From NCBI GenBank assembly GCA_019115005.1, contig DXEK01000015.1:1-49130 (forward strand): a stretch of DNA of 49,130 nucleotides, given 5' to 3'. Below the pieces are notes generated by a model, which worked only from the letters and a program-made list of their open reading frames with translations, ran no database searches and was not told the DNA's origin. Both the position numbers and the translations under genes were made by a program. The DNA comes from Candidatus Fusicatenibacter merdavium. Its GTDB lineage: Bacteria > Bacillota > Clostridia > Lachnospirales > Lachnospiraceae. Below, piece by piece: positions 1 through 9,779 of this stretch. Numbering within the stretch: position 1 is the first letter of the stretch; the number at the start of each line of letters is the position of its first letter.

Positions 1-667
1 AAGCGATTCCCTTAAGCGGCAGATAGTAGTTCATCATAGAGAACATACCTTTCTTCATCTCTCCGCCATACCATGTATTAACGATAACCTGCTCGCGGCT
101 TGTGATATTGAACATAACTGCTGTCTCGGAGTTCAGACCCAGTTCTTTATAATTCTCAACTTTTGCCTTGGAAGCGTTGTATACAACAAAGTCTGGCTCG
201 AAGTTTTCCAGCTCTTCTGCTGTCGGTTTGATAAACATGTTTGTTACAAAATGTGCCTGCCAAGCCACTTCAACGATGAAACGGATTGCCATACGGGTAT
301 CTTTGTTAGCGCCGCAGAAAGCATCTACAACGAACAGTCTCTTGTTGGAAAGTTCTTTCAGGGCGATGTCTTTTACAGCATTCCATGCTTCCTGAGTAGC
401 CGGATGGTTATCATTCTTGTACTCATCAGAGGTCCACCATACGGTGTCTTTGGAGTTCTCGTCCACTACGATGAATTTGTCTTTCGGGGAACGTCCTGTG
501 TACTCACCGGTCATAACGTTTACTGCACCCAGTTCGCTGACCTGACCTTTTTCATAACCTTCCAGTTCCGGTTTTGTTTCTTCTTCAAATAAGAGTTCAT
601 AGGAAGGATTGTACACAATCTCTGTGGTTCCTGTGATGCCATACTTGCTTAAATTAATTTCTGCCAT
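1..667 (-). CDS. pckA: Phosphoenolpyruvate carboxykinase (ATP), N-terminal part, truncated by window start
   Basis: Minus-strand translation [30 protein letters not shown]...[24 protein letters not shown]...; typical ATP-PEPCK N-terminus with [11 protein letters not shown]. Confidence 0.9.
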   Translation of the reverse strand, partial: MAEINLSKYGITGTTEIVYNPSYELLFEEETKPELEGYEKGQVSELGAVNVMTGEYTGRSPKDKFIVVDENSKDTVWWTSDEYKNDNHPATQEAWNAVKDIALKELSNKRLFVVDAFCGANKDTRMAIRFIVEVAWQAHFVTNMFIKPTAEELENFEPDFVVYNASKAKVENYKELGLNSETAVMFNITSREQVIVNTWYGGEMKKGMFSMMNYYLPLKGIA

Positions 668-883
668 CTCGCATTTAACCTCTTTTCTTTAAAATTAGTA
701 TATAATAAACCCCTGCCTGCGCAAGTTTTATTATACTCGCTGGAAAACGAAGGATTCCGTTAGTCCTACTACTAATTATACATATTAAATGAATTAAATC
801 AATAAAAATCGGCTATTTTTTTGAAAAAATGTTAAATATCTAACTAGGTCGTCCCTTTGCGAACTACTCTCACCGCTTGGCCT

Positions 884-2605
884 TTAAAGCTCTTTCCACA
901 CTCCTGTTGTCTCAAACTGTTCAGCCGAAGCGCGAGCTGCCTGAACAATTTTCCTGTCGTACCCGATCATCTCCAACAATGCAATCGCATTGCGGCTGAT
1001 TGCTCTTCCCTCTTTCAAGAGGTAATTGAACCTGACATCATGTTCTGTGATCTGTTCCTCAAAATGATAGTTGGTATACACACGATCCAGAATATAAGAC
1101 AGCTCGATGTCGTGGGTCGCAGCAAAGCAGATCACGTTGGGTCTCCTCAAATGTGCCAGAAGTTGCGACGACGCGGCGATCCTCTCAATCGTATTGGTTC
1201 CTCTCAGTACCTCATCCACAATGCACAAAACCGGCTCGCCTTTTTCCGCTTCTTCGAGGATCCGCTTCAGAGATTTGATCTCCACAATATAGTAGCTTTC
1301 CCCTCTCTGAAGATCATCATGAAGCGCCATAGAAGTCATCACCTTGCACATACTTGCCCGATAACTGCTGGACAGGCTGGTATGTATCGTCTGAGCAAGG
1401 ATCATATTGATTGCGACATTTTTCAGAAATGTGGATTTTCCGGAAGCATTGGAACCGGTCACCAGGATCCCGCCGTCGGCATAAATACTGTTCGCCACAG
1501 GATTTTCAATCAACGGATGGTACAGATCCTTCACATCCATAAACGCAGCATGTTTTCCGTCAGAGAATTGCGGAACGGTATAGTACGGAAGGTATTCCCG
1601 ATAAGACGCTATCGCAATCATCGCATCCAGGATCCCTAATGTTTCGGTCAGCGTTTCCAGTTCCTTTTGTCTGTTCTGAAGATCTTTCAGGATCGAATAG
1701 AACTGTATGAAATCCAGCACAAAGAATGCATTAATATAGGTATAGATCACGCTCATGATATCTCCCTCTGTTCCCTTGGCATTTACCAAGGTAATGCATT
1801 TCTTCCGGATGCTGTGGAGCTTTTTTTCGTTTTCCCGCAGGCGCATTAAATAATCTTCCAGTTCAGGGATTTTTTCTTTTCCCAGCTTCTCCGACGCGTG
1901 AAGCACACGGATCAGGCACATCAGGCATTTCAAATATGCTTCGATTTTATTCCCTTCCATCGTGTGTATGGAAATATTGATCACAACTGCTGCCACAAGA
2001 AGCGCCACACCCACAGCCGGCTTTACGATCAGGCAGACGATACTCGCCACCGCCAGCAGAAAACATGCAAAATATCGCGCTCTGCTCCGCGCCGGGATCT
2101 CGGAAAGAGCCCCGATATAATCTGAAATGGAAAGTCCGTTGATCTTTCCCACACGGAGAAGTCCATGCTGAACAGTTTCTCTCTCTGCCTGATGATGCCG
2201 GAAAAATTCGATCAGACGCTCTCTTTCGTCCAGATTTTTCGTTTGGAACTCAGGAAGACGAAGGAGCGCATAAAGATATTCTTCTCCGCAGGAAGAACAG
2301 GTATTGTTCAGCAGCATAAATACCCGTTCCATATCGAGGTCATTCCATGTAATATCATCAATCATAAAACGGCCGTTCTGATGAATTTCCGCATAATGAG
2401 AAATACTTTTCAGTTCCTCCGATGTATATTCCTGCTGCGGAACCCTGCCCCATCTTTGACGCAGTTTCACCGTCTGCCGCTTTTTGCTTTGCATACTCTC
2501 GCGCACTGCCAGGGCCACAAAGATCAATACCAGAAGCCCGCAGATCCACGCCCAAATATACTGTTCTTCCATCCTCGCCTCCTCCTGACGCATTTCCTGC
2601 GTCAA
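884..2605 (-). CDS. MutS-family (domain V) DNA mismatch repair-like ATPase with N-terminal membrane segments
   Basis: Walker A GSNASGKSTFLKN, Walker B LCIVDEVLRGTNTIER and FAATHD motif; N-terminal hydrophobic helices. Confidence 0.85.
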   Translation of the reverse strand: MTQEMRQEEARMEEQYIWAWICGLLVLIFVALAVRESMQSKKRQTVKLRQRWGRVPQQEYTSEELKSISHYAEIHQNGRFMIDDITWNDLDMERVFMLLNNTCSSCGEEYLYALLRLPEFQTKNLDERERLIEFFRHHQAERETVQHGLLRVGKINGLSISDYIGALSEIPARSRARYFACFLLAVASIVCLIVKPAVGVALLVAAVVINISIHTMEGNKIEAYLKCLMCLIRVLHASEKLGKEKIPELEDYLMRLRENEKKLHSIRKKCITLVNAKGTEGDIMSVIYTYINAFFVLDFIQFYSILKDLQNRQKELETLTETLGILDAMIAIASYREYLPYYTVPQFSDGKHAAFMDVKDLYHPLIENPVANSIYADGGILVTGSNASGKSTFLKNVAINMILAQTIHTSLSSSYRASMCKVMTSMALHDDLQRGESYYIVEIKSLKRILEEAEKGEPVLCIVDEVLRGTNTIERIAASSQLLAHLRRPNVICFAATHDIELSYILDRVYTNYHFEEQITEHDVRFNYLLKEGRAISRNAIALLEMIGYDRKIVQAARASAEQFETTGVWKEL

Positions 2606-2725
2606 TAATGGTAAGTCTCATTCCCTGAATCTCAGGGGAACTACAGCCATTCTACCATGCATGTTCTGTCAAGGCAATTTGTTTTTTTCTTCTTCTGTCA
2701 GGCAACAGTTCAGCCAGATGCACAA

Positions 2726-3544
2726 TTACTCTGTCAGCACTGCACAGTGGACCACCAGGCGATCCTGCTCCATACCGGAATCCGTACAGGTAGAGAGGGT
2801 AAAAATCTGCTGCCGACTGTTCGGCAGATAACCGCAGTCGTAAATGGACGTCTGTACCGTATCCTCCTGCCAGTTTTCATACTGTTCTGTTCCAAACTGA
2901 TAACCGATCGTAAATGCACTTCCCGCAGCATCCGTCTGGAAAACACTATATACAATACATCTGCTGGAGGTTTCCGGGGTATAGACATAGACATAAGGAT
3001 ACTCTTTCCGAAACGATTCTTCGTAATAAGACGAAAGATCTCCAAACATTTTCCCGGATTTCATATTATGGCCATAGAAAAGCACGTGGGCATCGCTCAG
3101 CTTTTCATCCGTTGCGGACGGTACAAAGATAGCGCCCAGCGCATTCTCCCTGTTTTCTGCAGTATGCGTCAGGTAATAGCTGTCATCCGTTCCCCGGCAG
3201 ACCGGATAATCGATCTGCGTGCCGGGTACATAGATCCACCCGACGATCTCAGGATTCACTTCCTGCAGCCCTTCAAAATCGAACTGGCGCAGCAGAGGAT
3301 CCGGACTCCGGCTCTGTTTCGGATCCATTTCAGAATCAGTACTCTCATTTCTTTCTGTCCCGTCGGGTTCTCCGGTCTTTTCCGGATCTTCCTGCTCCAG
3401 ATAATCCTTGAGTAAATGCTCTTTCTCGTCATCCGCCAGCCGGTTCTGAACCCATACCGGAAAACACACGGCTGCTGCCGCAAGGAAACTGACTGTCAGC
3501 GCTGCTGCCCAAACAGCTTTTTTCTCTCCTCTTCGCCGTTTCAT
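2726..3544 (-). CDS. srtB: Class B sortase
   Basis: N-terminal TM; IVGWIYVPGTQIDYPVCRGTDDSYYLTH, LFYGHNM and FTLSTC catalytic motifs; start chosen at MKRRRGEKK behind GGAGG. Confidence 0.9.
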   Translation of the reverse strand: MKRRRGEKKAVWAAALTVSFLAAAAVCFPVWVQNRLADDEKEHLLKDYLEQEDPEKTGEPDGTERNESTDSEMDPKQSRSPDPLLRQFDFEGLQEVNPEIVGWIYVPGTQIDYPVCRGTDDSYYLTHTAENRENALGAIFVPSATDEKLSDAHVLFYGHNMKSGKMFGDLSSYYEESFRKEYPYVYVYTPETSSRCIVYSVFQTDAAGSAFTIGYQFGTEQYENWQEDTVQTSIYDCGYLPNSRQQIFTLSTCTDSGMEQDRLVVHCAVLTE

Positions 3545-3568
3545 ATTCCGCTCCGCCTCCTTCCTTAC

Positions 3569-3606
3569 ATGGAGCAACCGTTCCGTCGGCGGAACGGTTG
3601 CTCCAT
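3569..3606. repeat. Perfect 17-bp inverted repeat between Cna-B gene and sortase gene (member of dispersed palindrome family)
   Basis: ATGGAGCAACCGTTCCG-TCGG-CGGAACGGTTGCTCCAT; no T-run on either side. Confidence 0.8.
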
Positions 3607-3630
3607 TCAGCTATTAAAATCACTTGGCAG

Positions 3631-6270
3631 TCACGTTACCGGTATCAGATTGACCACCGCATTGTTATGTGAATAATCATCCCACCGGTATTTCATATTT
3701 TCAAAAGTCACTGTAGTTCCGGAAGGCTGCTGCTCCAGATCTGCCGTAACCTGAAAGATTTCCGAAGGCTTCTTCCCCTCTTCCGGTTCCGACAATTTTT
3801 CCACTGTGACATTCTCCGTCCCGGTCACCTGTACCAGTCCATAGCGAAGCACCTCCTGTTCAATGATCTGATAAGCATTGCCCATCGGTATCCGGGATAA
3901 CGTAACAGAAAGTTCCACCATGCCCTCGTCGTCTCTGTGTGCCGTCACATAGTCCTCCGTAAATTCCACCATTCTCTGATACCGATGGTTCACCCCGAAA
4001 AGATCCTCACCTTCCACTGTAAAAAAGAATACAGGCGTTCCATGTGCCCATGTGATTTCGTCTGCGCAGATCTTCTTCACAATCTTCAGATCTGTATATC
4101 TGAGATCTTTCATGACCACCGTCTGTACCCCGGCCTTCTCTTCCAGGGTAAAGACGACCGGCTCTGCCAGCTGATATCCGTTCGGAGCCTGTTCTTCCAC
4201 AAGACGGTAAACCCCCGGGTTCAGCTTTGTGATCAGGTGAGGTTCTCTGCCGGAGATCCAGCTTTCTATTTTGTCATCCGAAGAATTGTACAGTGCCAGT
4301 TTCGCGCCGCTGACCGGTTCTCCTGTAGAGGCGTCTGTCTTTGCAAGACTCAGGCGCAGATAGTCGTTTTCAACCGTCAGCGTCACGGCTGCCTTTCCGT
4401 CCACCGTCCCGTCATTTTGAATTGTAAATTCCCGAATAGTGTCGTCTGTCAGATAACCGTCCAAAGATTTGACTTCCCGGCAGCAATACGTGCCGGGAGC
4501 CATTCCTCTGAGTATGATCTTCCCCTCCTGGTCGGTGATATACTCCTGCGCATCGTCCCCGGATTCTTCCTTGTTCCATACACGAAAGACCACACCCGGA
4601 AGTGCTGTTCCATCGTCCTTACTGACTTTCTGAATAGTGATACTGTTCCGTGTATTTTTAAACGTCACAGACACCTGCCGGTTTCCATCACTGACCACAG
4701 CTTCCTGCTTTTCCCCGTTCAGAACGTATCCCGGCGCCGGAGTGATTTCCTGGATCACATAGGTCCCAAGCTCCAACTCGCCGGAAACTGCACTTCCGTC
4801 TTTGACAGTGAGTGTGTCCACCACAGTTCCGCCTTTGACAATCGTCGTTCCGCCCGCTGTCTGGATATCTTCTTTCGCCGTGATCCGGAAAACGACGCCA
4901 TTGACCGCGTTTCCGGTCTCACTGTCCGTCTTTTTAATGGTAATCTGTCCCTTGACACGGGTGTTTTCTGCCTGATACTTCAAAGTTACCGTTCCCGACT
5001 CGGTAAGTACAAATTCTTTCTCCCATGTTCCAGTATATCCCGACGGACTATATCTCTCTTTTATTTTGAACCTTCCCTGATTATCCGATGAATATACCAG
5101 ACCGAACAATCGATAGTCTTTTTCCGCACTGTCCCACTGAAGATCCCCGACACTGTTCCACCCGCTTCCGGTCCACTCATAACAGGTAAAAGCCGCGCCT
5201 TCCAGCGCTTCCTTTGTCTGACTGTCCAGTTTTTCAACAATGACATTCCCTTTTTTGCTGAAGGTCACCACCGCCTCGGAGGTGTACCCAAATTCGGATG
5301 TCACCCAGGCAGTAAAGGTTTCTTCCGACACATGTGTGCCGGAAGCGCCCTTGTAAAACCGGTGGAGATATCCTTTTACCTCATCAGGAAGTCCAGCCCA
5401 CCGGGAGACGTCCCACTTTCTGTAAGGATAATCCGGCGACACAGGATTCGTCACATCCACAAAAAACTGCAGACTGGTCTCACTGCCTTCAAACGTATAA
5501 GTCACCCATCCATCCGGCTGATTCGGCTCTGTACCCGAGCTGTCCGCCCAGATTGTCTCCGTAGAAGCATCATATCCCATCCTGGCAGCCGCTTCTTTGG
5601 TATAGTAGACATCACCGCCGGGACTGAGGATCTTAAATCCCTGATAATAATCCAGATCATTCAATGTATAATGGCCTTTCAGCGAAACAGGCTGTCCCGC
5701 ATCATTATAATAAGAAAATTTCACGGAAAGATTCTGAACACAGATCATATTGATCTGGGGAAGTCTTGTATCTCCGCCCATAGTGATATATGCATTCGCG
5801 TAATCTTCTGACGGAAGATTTGTAAAATTCGTCCAGTCGGTCAGTGTTACACGCATATTGATCGTCTCCCCGGCATATGCACCGACATTTTTCAGATCCA
5901 CATACAGTTTTCCTTTTTTGTCATTTGTGAGCACTGCGCTCTTTGTATTGGTCCATCCTTCCGTGTCTGCGTAAGGATAGTATCTGCTGATATAGTTCAC
6001 ATCTGCCTCTGCATTCCTGCAGTAAATGTTATCCCATTCCCCGGAAAAAATGATTTCCGTCTCATCCGTCACCATAGGAACAAATTTATAATCGCCGTCA
6101 ATCTCATAGCCCATAGCGACCTCATGTCCGTTTTTCATTGCTGATAAGTCCGCATATCCTGCCGCCGCTTCCGCCTGTTTCATGTGGAAAAGCTCCATAA
6201 AAAGAAGAATTCCCACAAAAACCGACAGCCTCAGACTTTTCTTTCTTTTTCGGTTCTTTTGATCCTTCAT
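3631..6270 (-). CDS. Secreted Cna-B/SpaA-type isopeptide-domain surface protein, no C-terminal membrane anchor
   Basis: Signal peptide; several repeats starting with IxKxDxxTGxxxxGxxF and ending in V(T)FxN; C-terminus ...SHNNAVVNLIPVT*. Confidence 0.85.
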   Translation of the reverse strand: MKDQKNRKRKKSLRLSVFVGILLFMELFHMKQAEAAAGYADLSAMKNGHEVAMGYEIDGDYKFVPMVTDETEIIFSGEWDNIYCRNAEADVNYISRYYPYADTEGWTNTKSAVLTNDKKGKLYVDLKNVGAYAGETINMRVTLTDWTNFTNLPSEDYANAYITMGGDTRLPQINMICVQNLSVKFSYYNDAGQPVSLKGHYTLNDLDYYQGFKILSPGGDVYYTKEAAARMGYDASTETIWADSSGTEPNQPDGWVTYTFEGSETSLQFFVDVTNPVSPDYPYRKWDVSRWAGLPDEVKGYLHRFYKGASGTHVSEETFTAWVTSEFGYTSEAVVTFSKKGNVIVEKLDSQTKEALEGAAFTCYEWTGSGWNSVGDLQWDSAEKDYRLFGLVYSSDNQGRFKIKERYSPSGYTGTWEKEFVLTESGTVTLKYQAENTRVKGQITIKKTDSETGNAVNGVVFRITAKEDIQTAGGTTIVKGGTVVDTLTVKDGSAVSGELELGTYVIQEITPAPGYVLNGEKQEAVVSDGNRQVSVTFKNTRNSITIQKVSKDDGTALPGVVFRVWNKEESGDDAQEYITDQEGKIILRGMAPGTYCCREVKSLDGYLTDDTIREFTIQNDGTVDGKAAVTLTVENDYLRLSLAKTDASTGEPVSGAKLALYNSSDDKIESWISGREPHLITKLNPGVYRLVEEQAPNGYQLAEPVVFTLEEKAGVQTVVMKDLRYTDLKIVKKICADEITWAHGTPVFFFTVEGEDLFGVNHRYQRMVEFTEDYVTAHRDDEGMVELSVTLSRIPMGNAYQIIEQEVLRYGLVQVTGTENVTVEKLSEPEEGKKPSEIFQVTADLEQQPSGTTVTFENMKYRWDDYSHNNAVVNLIPVT

Positions 6271-7448
6271 GTCGATATCCGCCGCTCCTTTCTCTCAATC
6301 ATCCACGTACTGACTGCAGCCACAGCCGCCAGAAAAAGAGGGACTGCCACATATGGTTCCGTAAGCCCCGTTTTCGGTGCAGACAGTTGGGTGATCGCCG
6401 GGCCGGCATTCTGTTCCGGAGTCATTTCTTCCTGTCCCTGTACGGAAAAGATCCAGTTTACAAAGGTCTCTCGCCGGGCATAAACATTTTTCAGTTCCGC
6501 GGGCAGTTTCAGCGTAAAATGTAAGCTTCCTTCCTCGCCCGGCTGATAAACGCCGAGACTGACAGGCGTTTCGCTCAAAGCTTCGGCTCCCAGGCTTCCG
6601 GAATACAGCAGACTGCCTTCCCGGACGATCTCCAGTTCAAACTGTTCCATCAGGTCTCTCTCCTCATCGGTCAGACCTTCCGGAATTTCTGTGCGGAAGA
6701 AAAATTCCGCCTCTGTCGCTGTCGTATTGCGGACGACCACTGTATCGCTCAAAGAATCTCCGGGCATCGCTGTCCCGAGATTGATAAAAAAATCACCGGG
6801 AACTGTCACGAGATTCCGGGCTGCTCCCTCATAGGAAACCGTCATTCTCTGATACGTTTTTTCCACTTCCGTGACCGATCCATCCTGTTCATGGACACAA
6901 AGTTCGATCTCCTGCTCTCCCCAGGGCTGCTCCGACTGAAAATCCGGCGTAAAATGATCCTCCTGGACTGCTTCCGCCGTGATCGTAAGGCCGAGGGTTT
7001 TGTCGGAGGTCTCCTCCGTCCAATTTGAAGGAATCGTCACACCCTGAAAGATATCTACAGATTCCCCTGTCTCCAGCGGTTCCGGCCAATAATAATACCC
7101 CTCTGCCTGTATCCATTCTTCGGACATTCCGAAGATTTCCTGCGTTTCACAATCCGGCATCTCAGAATGAGAGCTGATCTTTACCCGCAGATAACAGGGT
7201 TCCGCATAATTTGTGACCCTGGGGATTTTGGATATCCTCTGAGAGGGCAATACCTTTCTGCACTCCGAGCCGGTATAAAGGAACTCTTTCCCTTCCTTTT
7301 CTTCATACTCCTGAATCCCGATATTGATGTCCCCAGTCTGGATATGGTTCTGAACAGAAACGGTACTCTGATACAGGGCATACGTACCTCTCACGCCAAA
7401 GGCAAGAACACTGGCGATTCCCAATACAAGCCATTTCCTTCTTTTCAT
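6267..7448 (-). CDS. SipW-dependent TasA-like surface protein with PKTG-type cell-wall sorting signal
   Basis: N-term FGVRGTYALYQSTVSVQNHIQTGDINIGI; VTNYAEPCYLRVKI; C-term APKTGLTEPYVAVPLFLAAVAAVSTWMIERKERR. Confidence 0.8.
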   Translation of the reverse strand: MKRRKWLVLGIASVLAFGVRGTYALYQSTVSVQNHIQTGDINIGIQEYEEKEGKEFLYTGSECRKVLPSQRISKIPRVTNYAEPCYLRVKISSHSEMPDCETQEIFGMSEEWIQAEGYYYWPEPLETGESVDIFQGVTIPSNWTEETSDKTLGLTITAEAVQEDHFTPDFQSEQPWGEQEIELCVHEQDGSVTEVEKTYQRMTVSYEGAARNLVTVPGDFFINLGTAMPGDSLSDTVVVRNTTATEAEFFFRTEIPEGLTDEERDLMEQFELEIVREGSLLYSGSLGAEALSETPVSLGVYQPGEEGSLHFTLKLPAELKNVYARRETFVNWIFSVQGQEEMTPEQNAGPAITQLSAPKTGLTEPYVAVPLFLAAVAAVSTWMIERKERRIST

Positions 7449-7984
7449 TTGCCATCACCTCCCAGATAATAATTCCAGGCTTCTTTGTAATCTTTATATG
7501 GCACCGATCCATGCATCGCCTGTATCGATTCTTCATACACAGTAACGGTTACGGTATCTTCTTCTGTCTGCCGGTCCACTTTTACTCCGGTAAAAAATTC
7601 CCCGGTACTGTCACCCGGCTGCACCACATCTCTGTAATAATAATATCCATCCTGTCCGTCCACCCACAGCTCTGTGTTCAGACCTTCCAGCGTAACCGTC
7701 CCTTCGCTCACGATCAGCGCGGCACGAATGTAACAGGGAACCTCTCCTTTGTTTTGAATCCGTACTTTCTTGACCACCGTTTCTCCCGGAGCAACCGGCG
7801 TCGGGGATGGGAACTCTTCCACTGTTTCCGTCTCATTCCATCCGGCAGAAATCTCATTTGTGATCACCGTATGGTCTGTAAGGTAAGCAGTTGTGCCGGC
7901 GATCACGCCTGCAGCAGCCAGAGCACAGAACCCGAGAACTGCTGCCTCTGTTCCGGCCCGCTTTCTTCTGCCAATCCGTTTCAT
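7445..7984 (-). CDS. SipW-dependent TasA/camelysin-like protein
   Basis: Signal region GVIAGTTAYLTDHTVITNEISAG; IQNKGEVPCYIRAALIVSEG. Confidence 0.8.
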   Translation of the reverse strand: MKRIGRRKRAGTEAAVLGFCALAAAGVIAGTTAYLTDHTVITNEISAGWNETETVEEFPSPTPVAPGETVVKKVRIQNKGEVPCYIRAALIVSEGTVTLEGLNTELWVDGQDGYYYYRDVVQPGDSTGEFFTGVKVDRQTEEDTVTVTVYEESIQAMHGSVPYKDYKEAWNYYLGGDGK

Positions 7985-8055
7985 TTACATCCCGCCTTTC
8001 CGGCAGACCTGCGCACGATCCGCAGGCCTGCATATTTCTATGGATTTCTCAAAGT

Positions 8056-8832
8056 CTATTCTGTCTCGGACGTCACACTTTCTCTGTCAGAATCGTTCTC
8101 AACAGCCGCATTTTCCAGTTCCTCCGCCTGGCTTTCTTCTGTCTCATCCTGCTCGTCTGACAGCGACAGCGGAGCCGCCGCTTCACCAGCCTGCCCGTCA
8201 TTCTGATTTACATATTTCAGCCATGCGTCCGCCGCCTGTTCGACCACGCTCGATCCCTCCCCGGTATTGAGCGACTGAATCGCATAAAAGTTGACCGGGA
8301 TATCCAGCTGACTCTCCTCCAATTGCCCTTCCACAACATTTGCAAAAGTCACACTCTGAAACAGCGGAGCAGTGGTCTCCTGAGGTGCGAGAATATCATT
8401 GTAACTGTAAATATAAACCATGTTGTCTCCGACCCGTTTCTGATACATCAGGGTCCACTGCTCCGACAGTTCATTCATTGTAAACAACTCTGTTTCTTTT
8501 GCTGCTCCGTCGTTCTGGCGCTTTCCCTGCTCATCCACAGTGATGACTTTCGCCACAGGGATCGATACGTCCATGTAAACGTACGCATCGTTTTTGCCGA
8601 TGTTGGTAATCTGCGGATCTTTCGGAATCACTTCGGTGGGAACGATATCCTCAGTCTTCCCACTGGGATCCGGAGTATACCCGGGCTCTTTCCCTTCGAT
8701 CTCCACCCGGCCCACAGTAAACTGGTTGGTCACCTCATCTTTATCCGTAAGGTACGCAACGGTACCTCCCACTGCCAGGGCCGTACACAGGAGAACTGCT
8801 CCGATCATCACTGTTGTTTTCTTTTTATTCAT
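8056..8832 (-). CDS. SipW-dependent TasA/camelysin-like protein with acidic C-terminal tail
   Basis: Signal region LAVGGTVAYLTDKDEVTNQFTVGRVEIEG; PQITNIGKNDAYVYMDVSIP. Confidence 0.85.
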   Translation of the reverse strand: MNKKKTTVMIGAVLLCTALAVGGTVAYLTDKDEVTNQFTVGRVEIEGKEPGYTPDPSGKTEDIVPTEVIPKDPQITNIGKNDAYVYMDVSIPVAKVITVDEQGKRQNDGAAKETELFTMNELSEQWTLMYQKRVGDNMVYIYSYNDILAPQETTAPLFQSVTFANVVEGQLEESQLDIPVNFYAIQSLNTGEGSSVVEQAADAWLKYVNQNDGQAGEAAAPLSLSDEQDETEESQAEELENAAVENDSDRESVTSETE

Positions 8833-9320
8833 AAGTTTTGCTCCTTTCCATCTTTCATTTTTTTCTTTTTTCCCTTCTGCTTCTCCGGCATGAAAAACAC
8901 TATGAGCAGGATCACAAGGACGCCGCCAGACAGCTGAAACATGTACTTCTGTGTCCAGACAACACCAAAACCCAGATACGGAACATAAAAAGCTGCCGTT
9001 CCGATCACTTCATCGGCCGCAACGAAACCCGGATCCGCCTCCTCGTTGGCGTCCCCTCTGGTAAGATATCCGCCGTCCGTCTTTCCTGCAACTCTGTGTG
9101 TTACGATCCGTCCGTCTTTTTGGAATGTGATGATCTCGCCGACAGATGCATCCTTCTTTTTCAGATCTGTCCAAACGATACCTCCCACTTTCAGCGCCGG
9201 TTCCATGGAACCGGACAAAACAACATAGGGACGGAACCGGACCATACAGAAAGCCGCTGCAAAGATCAGCAGCGCTGTCAACAGCCGGAAAAAAATCTTC
9301 CGTTTTCTTTTTTTCTTCAT
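8829..9320 (-). CDS. sipW: Signal peptidase I, SipW/ER type
   Basis: LSGSMEPALKVGGIVW (Ser), IVTHRVAGK (His in place of Lys), LTRGDANEEADPG box; terminal TM segments; 4-bp overlap with the next gene. Confidence 0.9.
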   Translation of the reverse strand: MKKKRKRKIFFRLLTALLIFAAAFCMVRFRPYVVLSGSMEPALKVGGIVWTDLKKKDASVGEIITFQKDGRIVTHRVAGKTDGGYLTRGDANEEADPGFVAADEVIGTAAFYVPYLGFGVVWTQKYMFQLSGGVLVILLIVFFMPEKQKGKKKKMKDGKEQNL

Positions 9321-9457
9321 AATTTTTCTGTTCTTTTCTGATAAAGTAATGTCGAGATAAAAGTATTAGACCGCTTTTCAGCGCAAGACCGGCATTTCGC
9401 CGCATTTTCTTTCCGAATCCACCCGCTGGCCGTCCGGATTCGGCAGCAAATAAGATG

Positions 9458-9483
9458 TAACAGTTCAGTCAGTGGAACTGCAC
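9458..9483. repeat. Dispersed palindrome copy
   Basis: GTAACAGTTCAGTCAGTGGAACTGCAC. Confidence 0.6.
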
Positions 9484-9642
9484 ATCCGCAATCCTGTCGA
9501 TGAAAATTTTATACAATGGTAAACCGCCGGGAACTCCGGCAAAGAAAATGCCTATACAGCATCAAGATCATAAAATGTAATTTAACCATATCACACTTGC
9601 CCGAAAAAAACAAGAACAAATAAAAATATATTTTTTATGCTG

Positions 9643-9669
9643 GTCGTCTCCGAACTTGGCGGAGACGAC
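9643..9669. repeat. Perfect 10-bp inverted repeat
   Basis: GTCGTCTCCG-AACTTGG-CGGAGACGAC. Confidence 0.6.
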
Positions 9670-9779
9670 TCGAGGATCATGACAGATATGACGGATATGA
9701 CAGGCGATATTCGTGGTTTCCGTCCTCCTGAAAACGGCAGCATATCTTGTGTACCGTCATAAGTGGGGAAATCGGACGG

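Noticed and set aside
857-1639. Long plus-strand ORFs opposite real genes (also 3937-5091, 9747-10766, 12990-14156, 14105-15040, 19035-20573, 29447-30745, 35836-37617, 38806-39888, 40304-41653)
   Set aside because: They are antisense shadows of well-supported minus-strand genes, with low-complexity His/Arg/Ser-rich translations and no RBS or family motifs
9497-9560. Fluoride-riboswitch-like string (GATG...AAACCGCCGGGAACTCCGGC...ATGCCTATACAGC)
   Set aside because: Pairing between the GATG arm and the ATGCCTA arm does not work well, and no plus-strand gene follows. Probably chance or decayed; an Infernal search with RF01734 would settle it
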